64,000 nucleotides of DNA from Deferribacteraceae bacterium UBA6793 (GTDB lineage Bacteria > Chrysiogenota > Deferribacteres > Deferribacterales > Geovibrionaceae), in assembly GCA_002452405.1 (NCBI GenBank), contig DKFP01000002.1, forward strand, positions 164,854-228,853, in the 5' to 3' direction. Positions 49,725-58,813 of this stretch are shown one piece after another; the stretch's first letter is position 1; every line of letters starts with the position of its first letter. Position numbers and translations under genes: made by a program. Below the pieces are notes generated by a model that was given only the letters and a program-made list of their open reading frames with translations, was not told the DNA's origin and ran no database searches.

Positions 49725-52700
49725 CAGTTTTCTCCGAATTTCTCCGCAAGACGCGAGAACATATCTGCAATGACGTTGTAAGGCACAAGGCTGTCGATGT
49801 CCCTGCTTCTCACAGACACCAGAAACGCGTTATAGTTCTCAAAAAACGTGCTTTCGGAAACCTTCAGCGCGTTTAGCCGCGCCCTGCCCTTTTCGCAGAA
49901 GAACACAGCGGTTGTTTTCTGTATCTGCTTTATGCGGCTGACAAGGCTTTCCATGTTCACCCGCTCCCATTCGGTTCGTATCTTAACTGATTTTATACCG
50001 CTTGTCAGTTCAGTAATTGAAAAAACCGAATCCGCTTCGTAATATGCAGTAAGAATATCCTTAACGGGTTTGCCGGTTCTGATGTGTATGTCGAAAATAT
50101 CGAACGCAGCCTTTGCGTACCGCACGGCAGCAACCCTTTTCGCAAGGGCTGCCGGAACACCGCCTTCAGCAAATTCTGCACACATGGCGTCGTGGTTGGC
50201 TTTCAGCCCGTCCGAAAGATATTTCGGTATGAGCCTCACGATCTCGCCGAACGTATCCCTGTGTTCTTTTACGCTCTGCGCACGCCCTTCACCAGTGATC
50301 CAGACAGTAGCCACCTTCATGGTCTTTTCAAGCTCCTCCATGGCGGCGTAGATTGAACCGCATTGGGCTTTTCCGTCAAGCGCCTCAAGCTCAAGCCTGA
50401 TAGCTTTCAGCTCAAGGGCGTCCTCTGCCAGCATATATGCGTTCACCAGCCGCACGAAGTCTATATTGTTGTTTTTATACAGTTCATAAAAGAACACGGG
50501 ACCGGTACGGTTTATAAGCCTGTTTACAATCACCGTTGCCGCTATCTCCCTCCGCAGGATGTGCGAGTATAGTTTTTCGCTGTATTTCTCCTGCATATCT
50601 TTCGGGTAATAGCTCATATATTCGCGCCCGACCAGCTCGTTTTCCACATCTATCCCCTGCTCTGTCTCGCCGTAGAGGAATATCTTCGAATAGGCGAGCA
50701 GAACACACAGTTCCGGACGTGTCGGCGCTTTTTCGCTGTCGGCAAACTCTATCTTTTCGATGTTGAAATCCAGCAGCCCGATATCTCTGAGATGCTTTGC
50801 AAACTCCCTGTATATCACCGCACCGTTTTCATAGCCTCTCTGTGCCATACTGATACAGCCGGACTGGAGGTAATTGTCGCGCAGAACCAGCGCCTCCACC
50901 TGTGCGGTCAGCTTTCTGATATAAGCGTTGCGCTCGGCGGTGTCCTTCATGTCGCCGTCTTTCATCAGTTTCGAAAATATTATCTTGAGGTTGACCTCGT
51001 GGTCGGACATATCGACACCCGCCGAGTTGTCCAGCGCGTCGGTATTTATGCGCCCCCCGTTCTGGGCATACTCAATGCGTGCCCGCTGGGTGAATCCCAG
51101 GTTTCCGCCCTCCCCGACAACCACTGCACGAAGGTCATGCGCAGTTATCCGGACTGCATCGTTCGCCGGATCGCCCACCTGCGTGTTGGTCTCCGCGGAT
51201 GCACGGACATAGGTGCCTATGCCGCCGTTCCACATCAGCTCCGCACGCATACGCAGGATAAGACCCACAAGCTCGTCCCCTGAAACATGCTGTCTGTCGG
51301 TATCCAGCATCGCACGTATCTGCGGGGAGAGGTCTATTTTTTTGGCGGAACGCTCGAAGATGCCGCCGCCATCTGATATCAGATTTCTGTCATAATCCGC
51401 CCATGAACCGGAAGCCCCCAGCGCGAACAGCCTTCTGCGCTCGGCAAAGGTCTTTTCCGCATCCGGTGCCGGATCAATGAATATATGCATATGGTTGAAC
51501 GCAGCCTGTAAAAGTATCTTCTTTGACAGCAGCATACCGTTACCGAAAACGTCGCCGCCCATATCGCCTATGCCGAAAACGGTGAACTCCTCTCTCTGTA
51601 TGTCCTTGCCCGTTTCGCGGAAATGGCGTTTAACGCACTCCCACGCGCCCTTGGCTGTGATGCCCACTTTTTTATGGTCATAACCAGCGCTGCCGCCGGA
51701 TGCGAATGCGTCGCCAAGCCAGAAACCGCGCTCAAGGGAAACAGAGTTTGCGATATCGCTGAACGCAGCGGTGCCTTTGTCCGCAGCAACAACGAGATAA
51801 GGGTCTTTTTCGTCGTATATTTTTACGTTGTCGGGGTGCACGACCTTACCGTTTTTTATGTTGTCGGTAACGTCGAGCAGAGCCCGTATATAGTTCTTAT
51901 ATTGAGCAATTACGTTATTTTTATCTCTCGGTGAGTTTTTAACGATGAATCCGCCCTTTGAGCCGACGGGGACTATCACCGCATTCTTTACCATCTGAGT
52001 CTTCACCAGCCCCAAAATCTCCGTGCGGTAGTCGTCCGGTCGGTCGGAATAGCGCAGTCCGCCCCTAGCCACCTTTCCGCCCCGCAGGTGTATTCCGTCC
52101 ATCTGCGCGGAGTGTACGAATATCTCGAACAGCGGGCGCGGTTCGGGGATAATATCCAGTTCGCGGCTTTTTATCTTGAACGAGATGTAAGGACGCTCCG
52201 GCACACAGTAATAGTTCGTGCGCACCATACCGCCGATGACCTGAACGAAATAGCGCAGCGCCTTGTCCTCTGCTGCGGAAACAACCTTATCTATCATAGG
52301 TATTATCTGTCCGGTGATGTCCGCCGTGTCAGTTTTCTTCTGCGAGGGATCAAACCTGTCCTCGAAAAGCCGTACCATAAGCCCGGCTATATCAGGATTG
52401 TTGACAAGTGCATTTGTCAGAGTCATAAGGGTGAAGCCGGTGTCTATCTGGCGCACGAAATTGCGAAGCGCCCGCAGAACCGCTATCTGACGGTATTTAA
52501 GAGAAGCTGTAACCGTCAGCCCGTTCAGTCTGTCGTTCTCCGCTGTCCCGCTTAAAACGTGAACCATAAGCTGCGGAAGGTTCTCTTTGTACATGTCGCA
52601 GAACTCTTCCGGATTATCGATATCCGCCAGATACACGGCGTTGATGTACCTTTCGCCCCCTTCCAGAGCAAGCCGGAAGGTGTCCTCCTCGTAAACTTTA

Positions 52701-54424
52701 AGCCCGATGTTGTCCAGAACGGGCATAAGCTGAGTGAGCAGGAACCTTGACGCGGCATATATCTTGAGCACCGCGCGCCCGTTCTCCGCGTATATACGCG
52801 CCTTTACGCCGTCAAGTCGTTCCAGAACCATAATGTCAGCGAAACCTGCTTCAGGACTATTGCGCGTTCTGTAAACCTCGCTGAACGCATGGACGTATTT
52901 TGCATACACCCTGTCTATTTCGGTGGAGTCCAGCCTGTCGTGGAGCAGATCATAAAGGTTCGCATCCCACGTGCGCAGCATGGAGAGTATCCTGTTTTTA
53001 AGCAGGTTATCGTCAATTTTTATGAGCGTTTCCGTATCTTTCAGAAACAGATGGAAATGCATGTAGTAGCGTTTATGCTCGTCTTCGCGGATGCTGGTGT
53101 CCAGAAGCTCCGCGTCGAAGAACTCTGCCAGAAACTCCCTGAGGTCTTCAACAAGCTCCGTTGAATACTTATCAAACGGCAGCGCGATGAAGAAGAATAG
53201 ATTGTTCAGCGGTCTGAAATCGCGGTAGCAGATGCGTATCTGCTCCGAACCCTGCATGGTGAGGATCAGTTCTAGGGTCTCTATCATCAGCTTAGTGCTG
53301 AAATTGAAAAGCTCTATTTTCGGGAAATCGTCGATGAGCGAACGTACCCATTTATAATCGTGTGAACCGTGCACGAAATTGAAATGGTCGAGAGTGTCCT
53401 TTATCTTGTCCCTGACGATGGGAATCTCGTGGGGAGGGCACTTGCGCCCTTTATATGTGAACTGTCCGAAGACCTCCACAACACGGATAAATTTTCCGTG
53501 TCTGCCCACGAACATCAGCCTGTTCAGAAATCCGCGGGTCTTCACCTGCGATTTTTCAAGGGAGATGTCCACAACAACCGGATGACCGTCAACGTAGTTC
53601 AGTTTTCCGCCCTCAATAACAGAAAGCAGCAGTTTAGCATCGGGATTCGCTTCCGTCAGCCTGCATATACCAATATCGGAATGAGTTGAGGAAGCATCCC
53701 CGGTGTTTATATTGATTATTCTGGCGCCCTGCCAGATAAAATTATCCTGTAAAAGCCAGTGGACAAACCTTGAGACCTCCGGCTCGCTCTCGCGCAGTTC
53801 GCTGGCAAGGTTGTGCATCAGCTCGGTTATACGGTGGAAGTCGTCCACGGCTGCGATAACGCTTTCATAAACGGATGTGAGCGCTCTTGTTATGGTTTTA
53901 AGCTCGGCGGGTTCCGTATGTTCAAGGAAAATGAGGAAGAATGATTCGTTCCGCGAACCAATGGCGGTCTCGGAAACTTTTGTCAGATTGCCCTGTTTGT
54001 CCCTTTCCGTGCTGAATATCGGATGGAGTATAAAAAGTTCTTTGGTATCAGTCTCCTGAAAATATGACCAGACGCTGTCGTAAAGAAATGGTCTGTCATC
54101 CGTGACTATTGAAACAAGGCTGAAATTGCCCACAAAGAAAGGCTTCGAGTCTATATCCTCCGCCATTACGGATATTTTCTTTTTTTTGCGCCCATCAAAC
54201 AGCTTAAAAGCGTATGCGAAAAATCCGTCCAGATCCTCGTCGGAAAGAAAGCTGAGAAAGTTTGCCGGCATATGATTCATCATCAGCCCGGCGAAACTGT
54301 AAAAGAGCGGATATTCGTTTTTATACTTTAAAAAGATGTCCTCGTGCCGTTTTTTGAGCATTGAAAGGCGGTTCTGACCAAAATCTGTTCTGGTTACGCA
54401 GTTGAATAAAGACGGATTGATCAT
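49724..54424 (-). CDS. Large NAD-specific glutamate dehydrogenase (GDH-180 type)
   Basis: This 1566-residue catabolic enzyme oxidatively deaminates glutamate to 2-oxoglutarate and ammonia with NAD. Long N-terminal regulatory regions (about 1-700) precede the catalytic core. The core has GGLRYSDRPDDYRTEILGLV (about 795) and the catalytic Lys in VPVGSKGGFIVK. The dinucleotide fold is FGIGDMGGDVFGNGML (about 985), and FIDPAPDAEKTFAERRR is also conserved. The length matches the bacterial 180-kDa class (PF05088). AGGAGG precedes the ATG. It lies between a CheX-like gene and an M16 peptidase gene, an arrangement I do not recognise from textbook operons. Confidence 0.94.
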   Translation of the reverse strand: MINPSLFNCVTRTDFGQNRLSMLKKRHEDIFLKYKNEYPLFYSFAGLMMNHMPANFLSFLSDEDLDGFFAYAFKLFDGRKKKKISVMAEDIDSKPFFVGNFSLVSIVTDDRPFLYDSVWSYFQETDTKELFILHPIFSTERDKQGNLTKVSETAIGSRNESFFLIFLEHTEPAELKTITRALTSVYESVIAAVDDFHRITELMHNLASELRESEPEVSRFVHWLLQDNFIWQGARIININTGDASSTHSDIGICRLTEANPDAKLLLSVIEGGKLNYVDGHPVVVDISLEKSQVKTRGFLNRLMFVGRHGKFIRVVEVFGQFTYKGRKCPPHEIPIVRDKIKDTLDHFNFVHGSHDYKWVRSLIDDFPKIELFNFSTKLMIETLELILTMQGSEQIRICYRDFRPLNNLFFFIALPFDKYSTELVEDLREFLAEFFDAELLDTSIREDEHKRYYMHFHLFLKDTETLIKIDDNLLKNRILSMLRTWDANLYDLLHDRLDSTEIDRVYAKYVHAFSEVYRTRNSPEAGFADIMVLERLDGVKARIYAENGRAVLKIYAASRFLLTQLMPVLDNIGLKVYEEDTFRLALEGGERYINAVYLADIDNPEEFCDMYKENLPQLMVHVLSGTAENDRLNGLTVTASLKYRQIAVLRALRNFVRQIDTGFTLMTLTNALVNNPDIAGLMVRLFEDRFDPSQKKTDTADITGQIIPMIDKVVSAAEDKALRYFVQVIGGMVRTNYYCVPERPYISFKIKSRELDIIPEPRPLFEIFVHSAQMDGIHLRGGKVARGGLRYSDRPDDYRTEILGLVKTQMVKNAVIVPVGSKGGFIVKNSPRDKNNVIAQYKNYIRALLDVTDNIKNGKVVHPDNVKIYDEKDPYLVVAADKGTAAFSDIANSVSLERGFWLGDAFASGGSAGYDHKKVGITAKGAWECVKRHFRETGKDIQREEFTVFGIGDMGGDVFGNGMLLSKKILLQAAFNHMHIFIDPAPDAEKTFAERRRLFALGASGSWADYDRNLISDGGGIFERSAKKIDLSPQIRAMLDTDRQHVSGDELVGLILRMRAELMWNGGIGTYVRASAETNTQVGDPANDAVRITAHDLRAVVVGEGGNLGFTQRARIEYAQNGGRINTDALDNSAGVDMSDHEVNLKIIFSKLMKDGDMKDTAERNAYIRKLTAQVEALVLRDNYLQSGCISMAQRGYENGAVIYREFAKHLRDIGLLDFNIEKIEFADSEKAPTRPELCVLLAYSKIFLYGETEQGIDVENELVGREYMSYYPKDMQEKYSEKLYSHILRREIAATVIVNRLINRTGPVFFYELYKNNNIDFVRLVNAYMLAEDALELKAIRLELEALDGKAQCGSIYAAMEELEKTMKVATVWITGEGRAQSVKEHRDTFGEIVRLIPKYLSDGLKANHDAMCAEFAEGGVPAALAKRVAAVRYAKAAFDIFDIHIRTGKPVKDILTAYYEADSVFSITELTSGIKSVKIRTEWERVNMESLVSRIKQIQKTTAVFFCEKGRARLNALKVSESTFFENYNAFLVSVRSRDIDSLVPYNVIADMFSRLAEKFGEN

Positions 54425-54487
54425 GGATTCCTCCTGTTTTCTGCGCAGTCAACCCTGAGAATGAAATAATTTGGATACGATAGAATA

Positions 54488-54955
54488 TCAGTTTTTGTCT
54501 TTAAGCGCTATCTCAATGACAAAAGTGGTATTTTCCAGTTTGAATTTTACACCGACGCAGATGATGTGCGCGGGGCGCTGAATTGTGTGCCCTTTGCCCA
54601 CGACAACGTTAGGAACTGATATGCTGAATTTATGTCCATTGTCTGTGAACATTTTTTTTGTGCTGCCCGCTATCATGTTTATAAGTTCACCGATGGCGTC
54701 GCCGACGTCTGTGTCAACCTCCTCTTTCTCTTCCATAAGGAAGATAGAGGCGACCTTTGTCGCAAGCGCTTCCGGCATACTGACGGAGACGTAGCCCACA
54801 ACGTCGCCGACTATGCCTATGACCGCGGACACGTCGTAATGCAGGTTTTCGTCGGATTTGATGTATAGATCACCCTTGACAGGTCGAAGCCCCGTCATGG
54901 TCTCGAAGACGTTGATGGTACAGGCTATAAATGGGTTAATGTATTCAGCTTTCAC
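54488..54955 (-). CDS. CheX/CheC-family CheY-phosphatase-like protein
   Basis: This 155-residue cytoplasmic protein has the CheX fold and active motif GELINMIAGSTKKMF (E-x2-N, about residues 88-103), which in the family removes phosphate from CheY. The N-terminus EYINPFIACTINVFETMTG is characteristic. The start is GTG 54955 after GGGAGGAGAAT; the overlapping ATG is followed at once by a stop. It is first in a likely operon with the giant glutamate dehydrogenase, 63 bp downstream, so a chemotaxis role is inferred from family only. Confidence 0.87.
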   Translation of the reverse strand: MKAEYINPFIACTINVFETMTGLRPVKGDLYIKSDENLHYDVSAVIGIVGDVVGYVSVSMPEALATKVASIFLMEEKEEVDTDVGDAIGELINMIAGSTKKMFTDNGHKFSISVPNVVVGKGHTIQRPAHIICVGVKFKLENTTFVIEIALKDKN

Positions 54956-55017
54956 ATTCTCCTCCCGTGTTCCGCTATATTAACCATAATAGACCGAATC
55001 ACTCTCTTTGCCAACAT

Positions 55018-55581
55018 TTATTCTTTTGATAACAGGTGTACAAATTTATTTAATATAAGGGCGGTCAGTCCCCAGACTATGTCGTTCTGCCAACGGAAGA
55101 AATGCACCGTGCGCGACTGCTGCCCGCGAAACCATTTTTCCGTCCAGTAGGTCTGCCTTGAAACGAAATACTCCAACGGAATGTTGTATATACGGTCAAC
55201 CTCCGCCTGCTGCATCCTGAAATCCGCTGTGCGGCTTACACCCACAAACGGCGTGACTCTGTGCCCCCATCGTGACATCTCGTCGTCCAGAGCGCCCAGC
55301 AGCCTGACGGAATCGCCGCAGATGCCTATCTCTTCGCAGGTTTCGCGCAGTGCGCCGCCGCAGAGGCTTTCACCCTGCTCAACGCTTCCGCCTGGAAACG
55401 AAATCTCGCCTCCGTGGTGATCGAGGCTGCGAACTCTTTTGGTCAGAATTACATTGTGCTGCGTGCCGGAAGGCACCAGAAGGAGCAGAACTGCGGCAAC
55501 ACGGGGTGTCGCCGCAAGAGTTCTGCGTTTATATAATGTTACTCTCTTTTGAATTTCCGAAATGTCGCAAACGTCAGCCAA
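55018..55581 (-). CDS. Nudix hydrolase, CoA pyrophosphatase type
   Basis: This 187-residue protein has a complete Nudix box (G-x5-E-x7-RE-x2-EE-x-G: GGSVEQGE...RETCEEIGI, about residues 65-87). Upstream is the CoA-specific signature ILTKRVRSLDHHGGEISFPG, as in NudL/YeaB. It probably cleaves CoA or oxidised CoA to 3',5'-ADP and 4'-phosphopantetheine. The ATG overlaps the alaS stop by 8 bp; it is the last gene of an HNH-alaS-nudix operon. Confidence 0.88.
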   Translation of the reverse strand: MADVCDISEIQKRVTLYKRRTLAATPRVAAVLLLLVPSGTQHNVILTKRVRSLDHHGGEISFPGGSVEQGESLCGGALRETCEEIGICGDSVRLLGALDDEMSRWGHRVTPFVGVSRTADFRMQQAEVDRIYNIPLEYFVSRQTYWTEKWFRGQQSRTVHFFRWQNDIVWGLTALILNKFVHLLSKE

Positions 55582-58201
55582 TCAGCCTTTCCACGACAGC
55601 AGGTACAGCGGCTATAGCCTCGCCCAGCTTCGCAGGATTTTTTCCGCCCGCCATAGCCATGTCGGGTCGCCCGCCGCCGGAACCTTCGGCAATCTTTGCC
55701 ACTTCGCGGACAACGTCGCCCGCTTTAACCCTGTCCATTGTATCTTTAGTAACGCCGCAGGCGAACATCACCTTTCCGTCGTTGACGGAGCCGGCAACAA
55801 CAACTCCGCTCTTCATGCGGTCGCGTGCAGTATCCACAAATTTGCGAAGAGCGTCGGTGTCTGCATTTTCAAGTGTCACCGCGAGCAGTTTAACGCCTTT
55901 GACCTCAATAATGTTGTCAAGAAGCTCCTCAGACTGTGCGGAAGCTATCTTATCGCCCAGTTTTTTAAGCTCGCGCTCGCGCTCTTTCAGTGCATCCATA
56001 GTCTCTTCCATTCTGGAAAGAACGTTGTCAGGAGCCGCTTTAAGCAGTTTCGCAGCCTCTTTGACCACGCTGTCGGTCTTCTGCGCGTATGCAACCGCGT
56101 TCATTCCCGTTACAGCCTCTATCCTGCGCACGCCGGAAGCCACTGAAGCCTCGCTGGCTATCTTGAAGAAACCTATGTCCCCTGTTCTGTCAACGTGGCA
56201 TCCTCCGCAAAGCTCCATGCTGAAATCCTCAACACGGACAACGCGTACCCTTTCGCCGTATTTTTCACCGAAAAGAGCCATAGCACCCGCCTGAACGGCT
56301 TCGTCTCTGCTCATGTATGTTTTTGACACTTCATCATTTTCCTGAATAACTGCGTTCACTCTCTCTTCGATGCGCTCAATTTCGTCATGAGAAACAGGCG
56401 CGTAGTGGTTGAAGTCGAAACGCAGTCTGTCGGGAGTAACCATTGAACCCGCCTGACGTACGTGGTCGCCCAGAACTTCCTGAAGCGCCTTGTGAAGGAG
56501 GTGTGTCGCGGTGTGGTTCTTTTCGGTTGCCTTTCTGGATGCCCTGTCAACCTCAGCCGTTACGTTTTCGCCTTTTATTATGGCGCCAAGTTCCGCTGTG
56601 CCGTGCATAGCTATCATGCCATCGCCATATTTAGAGGCTTTTGTCACTCTGAACACAGCAGTGTCGGTTTTTATGTATCCGCTATCGCCAGCCTGACCGC
56701 CGCCTTCTGCATAGAAAGGCGATCTGGCAAGCACTATGTCACACTCGCCGTCGGTTCTGTTTGTTTCGGCACCGTCTTTAATTATTGCAAGAACGGTGGT
56801 GGATTCTTTAAGGCTGTCGTAGCCTGTGAACTCTGTGTGCAGACGGCTGGCAAGCTGAATGTAGATGTCAGCCACTCTGTTTTCCCCGCTGCCCGCCCAT
56901 GATTTTTTGGCGCGTTCCTGCTGAGCCTGCATCTCCTGTTCGAAACCGACAGTGTCAAGTCCGTAGCCCGCATCCTCGGCAATATCGGTCAGCAGGTCAA
57001 CCGGGAAGCCGTAGGTATCGTACAGGCGGAAGATGTCTTCGCCGCTTATCACTTTGTATTCTTTATGTTTTTCAAGTAAATCATCTATTATTTTAAGCCC
57101 TATGCCCAGCGTTCTGCTGAAAGACTGCTCCTCGTTTGTTACAACCTTGGAGATGAAGGGCTTTTTATCGGCAAGTTCGATGTAGTGACCTTTCATAAAG
57201 TCCACCACGAACTCGCATACCTTGTGGAAAAAGAGACCTTCGAATCCGAGCATCTTGCCATGGCGCATTGCGCGGCGCATGATGCGGCGCAGAACGTAGC
57301 CCCGTCCGTCGTTTGCGGGGAGCACGCCGTCGCCCACAAGAAATGTGGTTGAGCGGCTGTGGTCTGCGATAACCCTTACAGATATATCTTTTTTCGCGTC
57401 GGTGCCGTATTTATGTCCGGCAAGCTCCGCGATAAATTCAAGGATCGGTTTGAAAAGGTCGGTTTCATAGTTGCTGGTAACGCCCTGAACAACGGATGTG
57501 ACGCGCTCAAGTCCCATACCTGTGTCGATACTGGGTTTGGGGAGAGGTGTCAGCTTGCCGTCCGCTGAGCGGTCGAACTGCATGAAAACGAGGTTCCACA
57601 GCTCAAGGTGTCTGTCGCAGTCGCAGTTGCGGTCACATTCCGGTCTTCCGCAGCCTGTGCCCTCGCCCTGATCGATGTGTATCTCCGAACAGGGACCGCA
57701 GGGTCCGGTGTCGCCCATTGACCAGAAGTTGTCCTTTTCGCCGCGGCGCTCGATATCTTTTTCATCAAGACCGATAACGTCGCGCCAGATGGCGAACGCC
57801 TCGTCGTCGTCGTTGTAAACCGATACGAACATTTTATCAGCGGGCAGCCCCATCTCTTTCGTAAGGAACTCCCAGCCGAATTTTATAGCGTCCTCTTTGA
57901 AGTAATCGCCGAATGAAAAATTTCCGAGCATTTCAAAAAAAGTGTGGTGGCGTGATGTTACGCCCACATTCTCAAGGTCGTTGTGTTTTCCGCCTGCGCG
58001 CACAACTTTCTGGCATGTGGCGGCTCTGGTATAGCTTCTGGTTTCGCGTCCGAGGAAAGTGTCTTTAAACTGGTTCATCCCCGCGTTTGTGAAAAGCAGC
58101 GTGGGATCGTCCGCAGGAACAAGGGACGATGAACCGACAACAACGTGTCCATGCCGCTTGAAATATTCCAGAAACTTTTTTCGTATCTCGTGACCTGTCA
58201 T
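55574..58201 (-). CDS. alaS: Alanyl-tRNA synthetase
   Basis: This 875-residue class II synthetase charges tRNA(Ala). The aminoacylation core opens FLEYFKRHGHVVVGSSSLVP and DDPTLLFTNAGMNQFKDTFLG. The editing domain carries the metal motifs HTATHLLHKALQ and CGGCHVDRTGDIG. The C-terminal DHHA1-type domain ends GGGRPDMAMAGGKNPAKL. It is full length with no break. It lies 1 bp after an HNH gene and overlaps the Nudix gene by 8 bp. Confidence 0.99.
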   Translation of the reverse strand: MTGHEIRKKFLEYFKRHGHVVVGSSSLVPADDPTLLFTNAGMNQFKDTFLGRETRSYTRAATCQKVVRAGGKHNDLENVGVTSRHHTFFEMLGNFSFGDYFKEDAIKFGWEFLTKEMGLPADKMFVSVYNDDDEAFAIWRDVIGLDEKDIERRGEKDNFWSMGDTGPCGPCSEIHIDQGEGTGCGRPECDRNCDCDRHLELWNLVFMQFDRSADGKLTPLPKPSIDTGMGLERVTSVVQGVTSNYETDLFKPILEFIAELAGHKYGTDAKKDISVRVIADHSRSTTFLVGDGVLPANDGRGYVLRRIMRRAMRHGKMLGFEGLFFHKVCEFVVDFMKGHYIELADKKPFISKVVTNEEQSFSRTLGIGLKIIDDLLEKHKEYKVISGEDIFRLYDTYGFPVDLLTDIAEDAGYGLDTVGFEQEMQAQQERAKKSWAGSGENRVADIYIQLASRLHTEFTGYDSLKESTTVLAIIKDGAETNRTDGECDIVLARSPFYAEGGGQAGDSGYIKTDTAVFRVTKASKYGDGMIAMHGTAELGAIIKGENVTAEVDRASRKATEKNHTATHLLHKALQEVLGDHVRQAGSMVTPDRLRFDFNHYAPVSHDEIERIEERVNAVIQENDEVSKTYMSRDEAVQAGAMALFGEKYGERVRVVRVEDFSMELCGGCHVDRTGDIGFFKIASEASVASGVRRIEAVTGMNAVAYAQKTDSVVKEAAKLLKAAPDNVLSRMEETMDALKERERELKKLGDKIASAQSEELLDNIIEVKGVKLLAVTLENADTDALRKFVDTARDRMKSGVVVAGSVNDGKVMFACGVTKDTMDRVKAGDVVREVAKIAEGSGGGRPDMAMAGGKNPAKLGEAIAAVPAVVERLIG

Positions 58202-58202
58202 A

Positions 58203-58499
58203 TCAGCTCCGTTTGAGAGTATTCAGATACTCTTCCCACTCTATGGGCAATAGATATTTTTTTTTATTGTTACATTCTTTACATGAGGGCACAACGTTGC
58301 CCTTTGTGGACATTCCGCCGCGGGCTATGGGCACAATGTGATCCATAGTAAGCTCTGTCGGCGAAAATTTCTCGCCGCAGTAATAACATACGCCTTCCGC
58401 CAGTTTGTTTTTCCACCACTGGGTATGACGCAGTTCCCTTGCCTTTTCTTTCTCTTTTTTTATGTGCCTGTCGTCGGCAGGAATAAAGAACATTTCCAT
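58203..58499 (-). CDS. Small HNH endonuclease-domain protein
   Basis: This 98-residue protein consists of a basic N-terminal helix and one HNH fold. It has Zn-binding CYYCGEKF and CKECNNKK pairs, the core MDHIVPIARGG and NVVPSC. It should cut or nick nucleic acid with a metal ion; small stand-alone forms are common and their role is mostly unknown. It is not within an intron or restriction cluster. It starts within about 10 bp of a strong -10 box and reads directly into alaS (1-bp gap). ATG 58499 is used, though the third codon ATG (58493) is an alternative. Confidence 0.85.
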   Translation of the reverse strand: MEMFFIPADDRHIKKEKEKARELRHTQWWKNKLAEGVCYYCGEKFSPTELTMDHIVPIARGGMSTKGNVVPSCKECNNKKKYLLPIEWEEYLNTLKRS

Positions 58500-58509
58500 T
58501 TCAGCAGGG

Positions 58510-58538
58510 ATTATATAGATGTGTTATGCGAAATGCAA
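58510..58538 (-). promoter_or_regulatory. Near-consensus promoter of HNH-alaS-nudix
   Basis: On the minus strand TTGCAT - 17 bp - TATAAT has its -10 ending only 10 bases before the ATG at 58499, so the leader would be about 2-4 nt. Confidence 0.75.
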
Positions 58539-58735
58539 GAATTGATGAAAAAATTGAAAAACAGCATAAAAACTGATTTCGGACAAATTTCACCGTAAAT
58601 TACTCTCTTATTACAATTCTCAGGTTATATAAATATTGATATTGAAAAAGCAAATAAGCGCATTTAGAACTTAAATCGTTAATAATGCAGCAATTTGGTG
58701 CGAAAAATTCCATTCAAAAAATTGTTAAATATAAC

Positions 58736-58764
58736 TTGAACACCTTGTTGCAATCGTGTAGAAT
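58736..58764 (+). promoter_or_regulatory. sigma70 promoter of pckA
   Basis: TTGAAC - 17 bp - TAGAAT lies 49 bp before the GTG start, with AGGAGG at 58803-58808. Confidence 0.68.
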
Positions 58765-58813
58765 GCGGCGTTTGCAAAACCCCATACTATTTTCATCCCA
58801 TCAGGAGGACAAT

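Larger units (their letters stand above)
58500..58813. other. Divergent control region, HNH-alaS / pckA
   Basis: This 314-bp A+T-rich region holds one promoter for each direction (58510-58538 minus, 58736-58764 plus). I see no repeat, riboswitch or small gene in between. Confidence 0.6.

Noticed and set aside
49724..54424. Many plus-strand open frames opposite the glutamate dehydrogenase
   Set aside because: They are shadows of the minus-strand gene with no ribosome sites or recognisable domains.
58685..58813. 43-codon N-terminal extension of pckA
   Set aside because: It covers the predicted promoter and lacks homology; GTG 58814 has AGGAGG.
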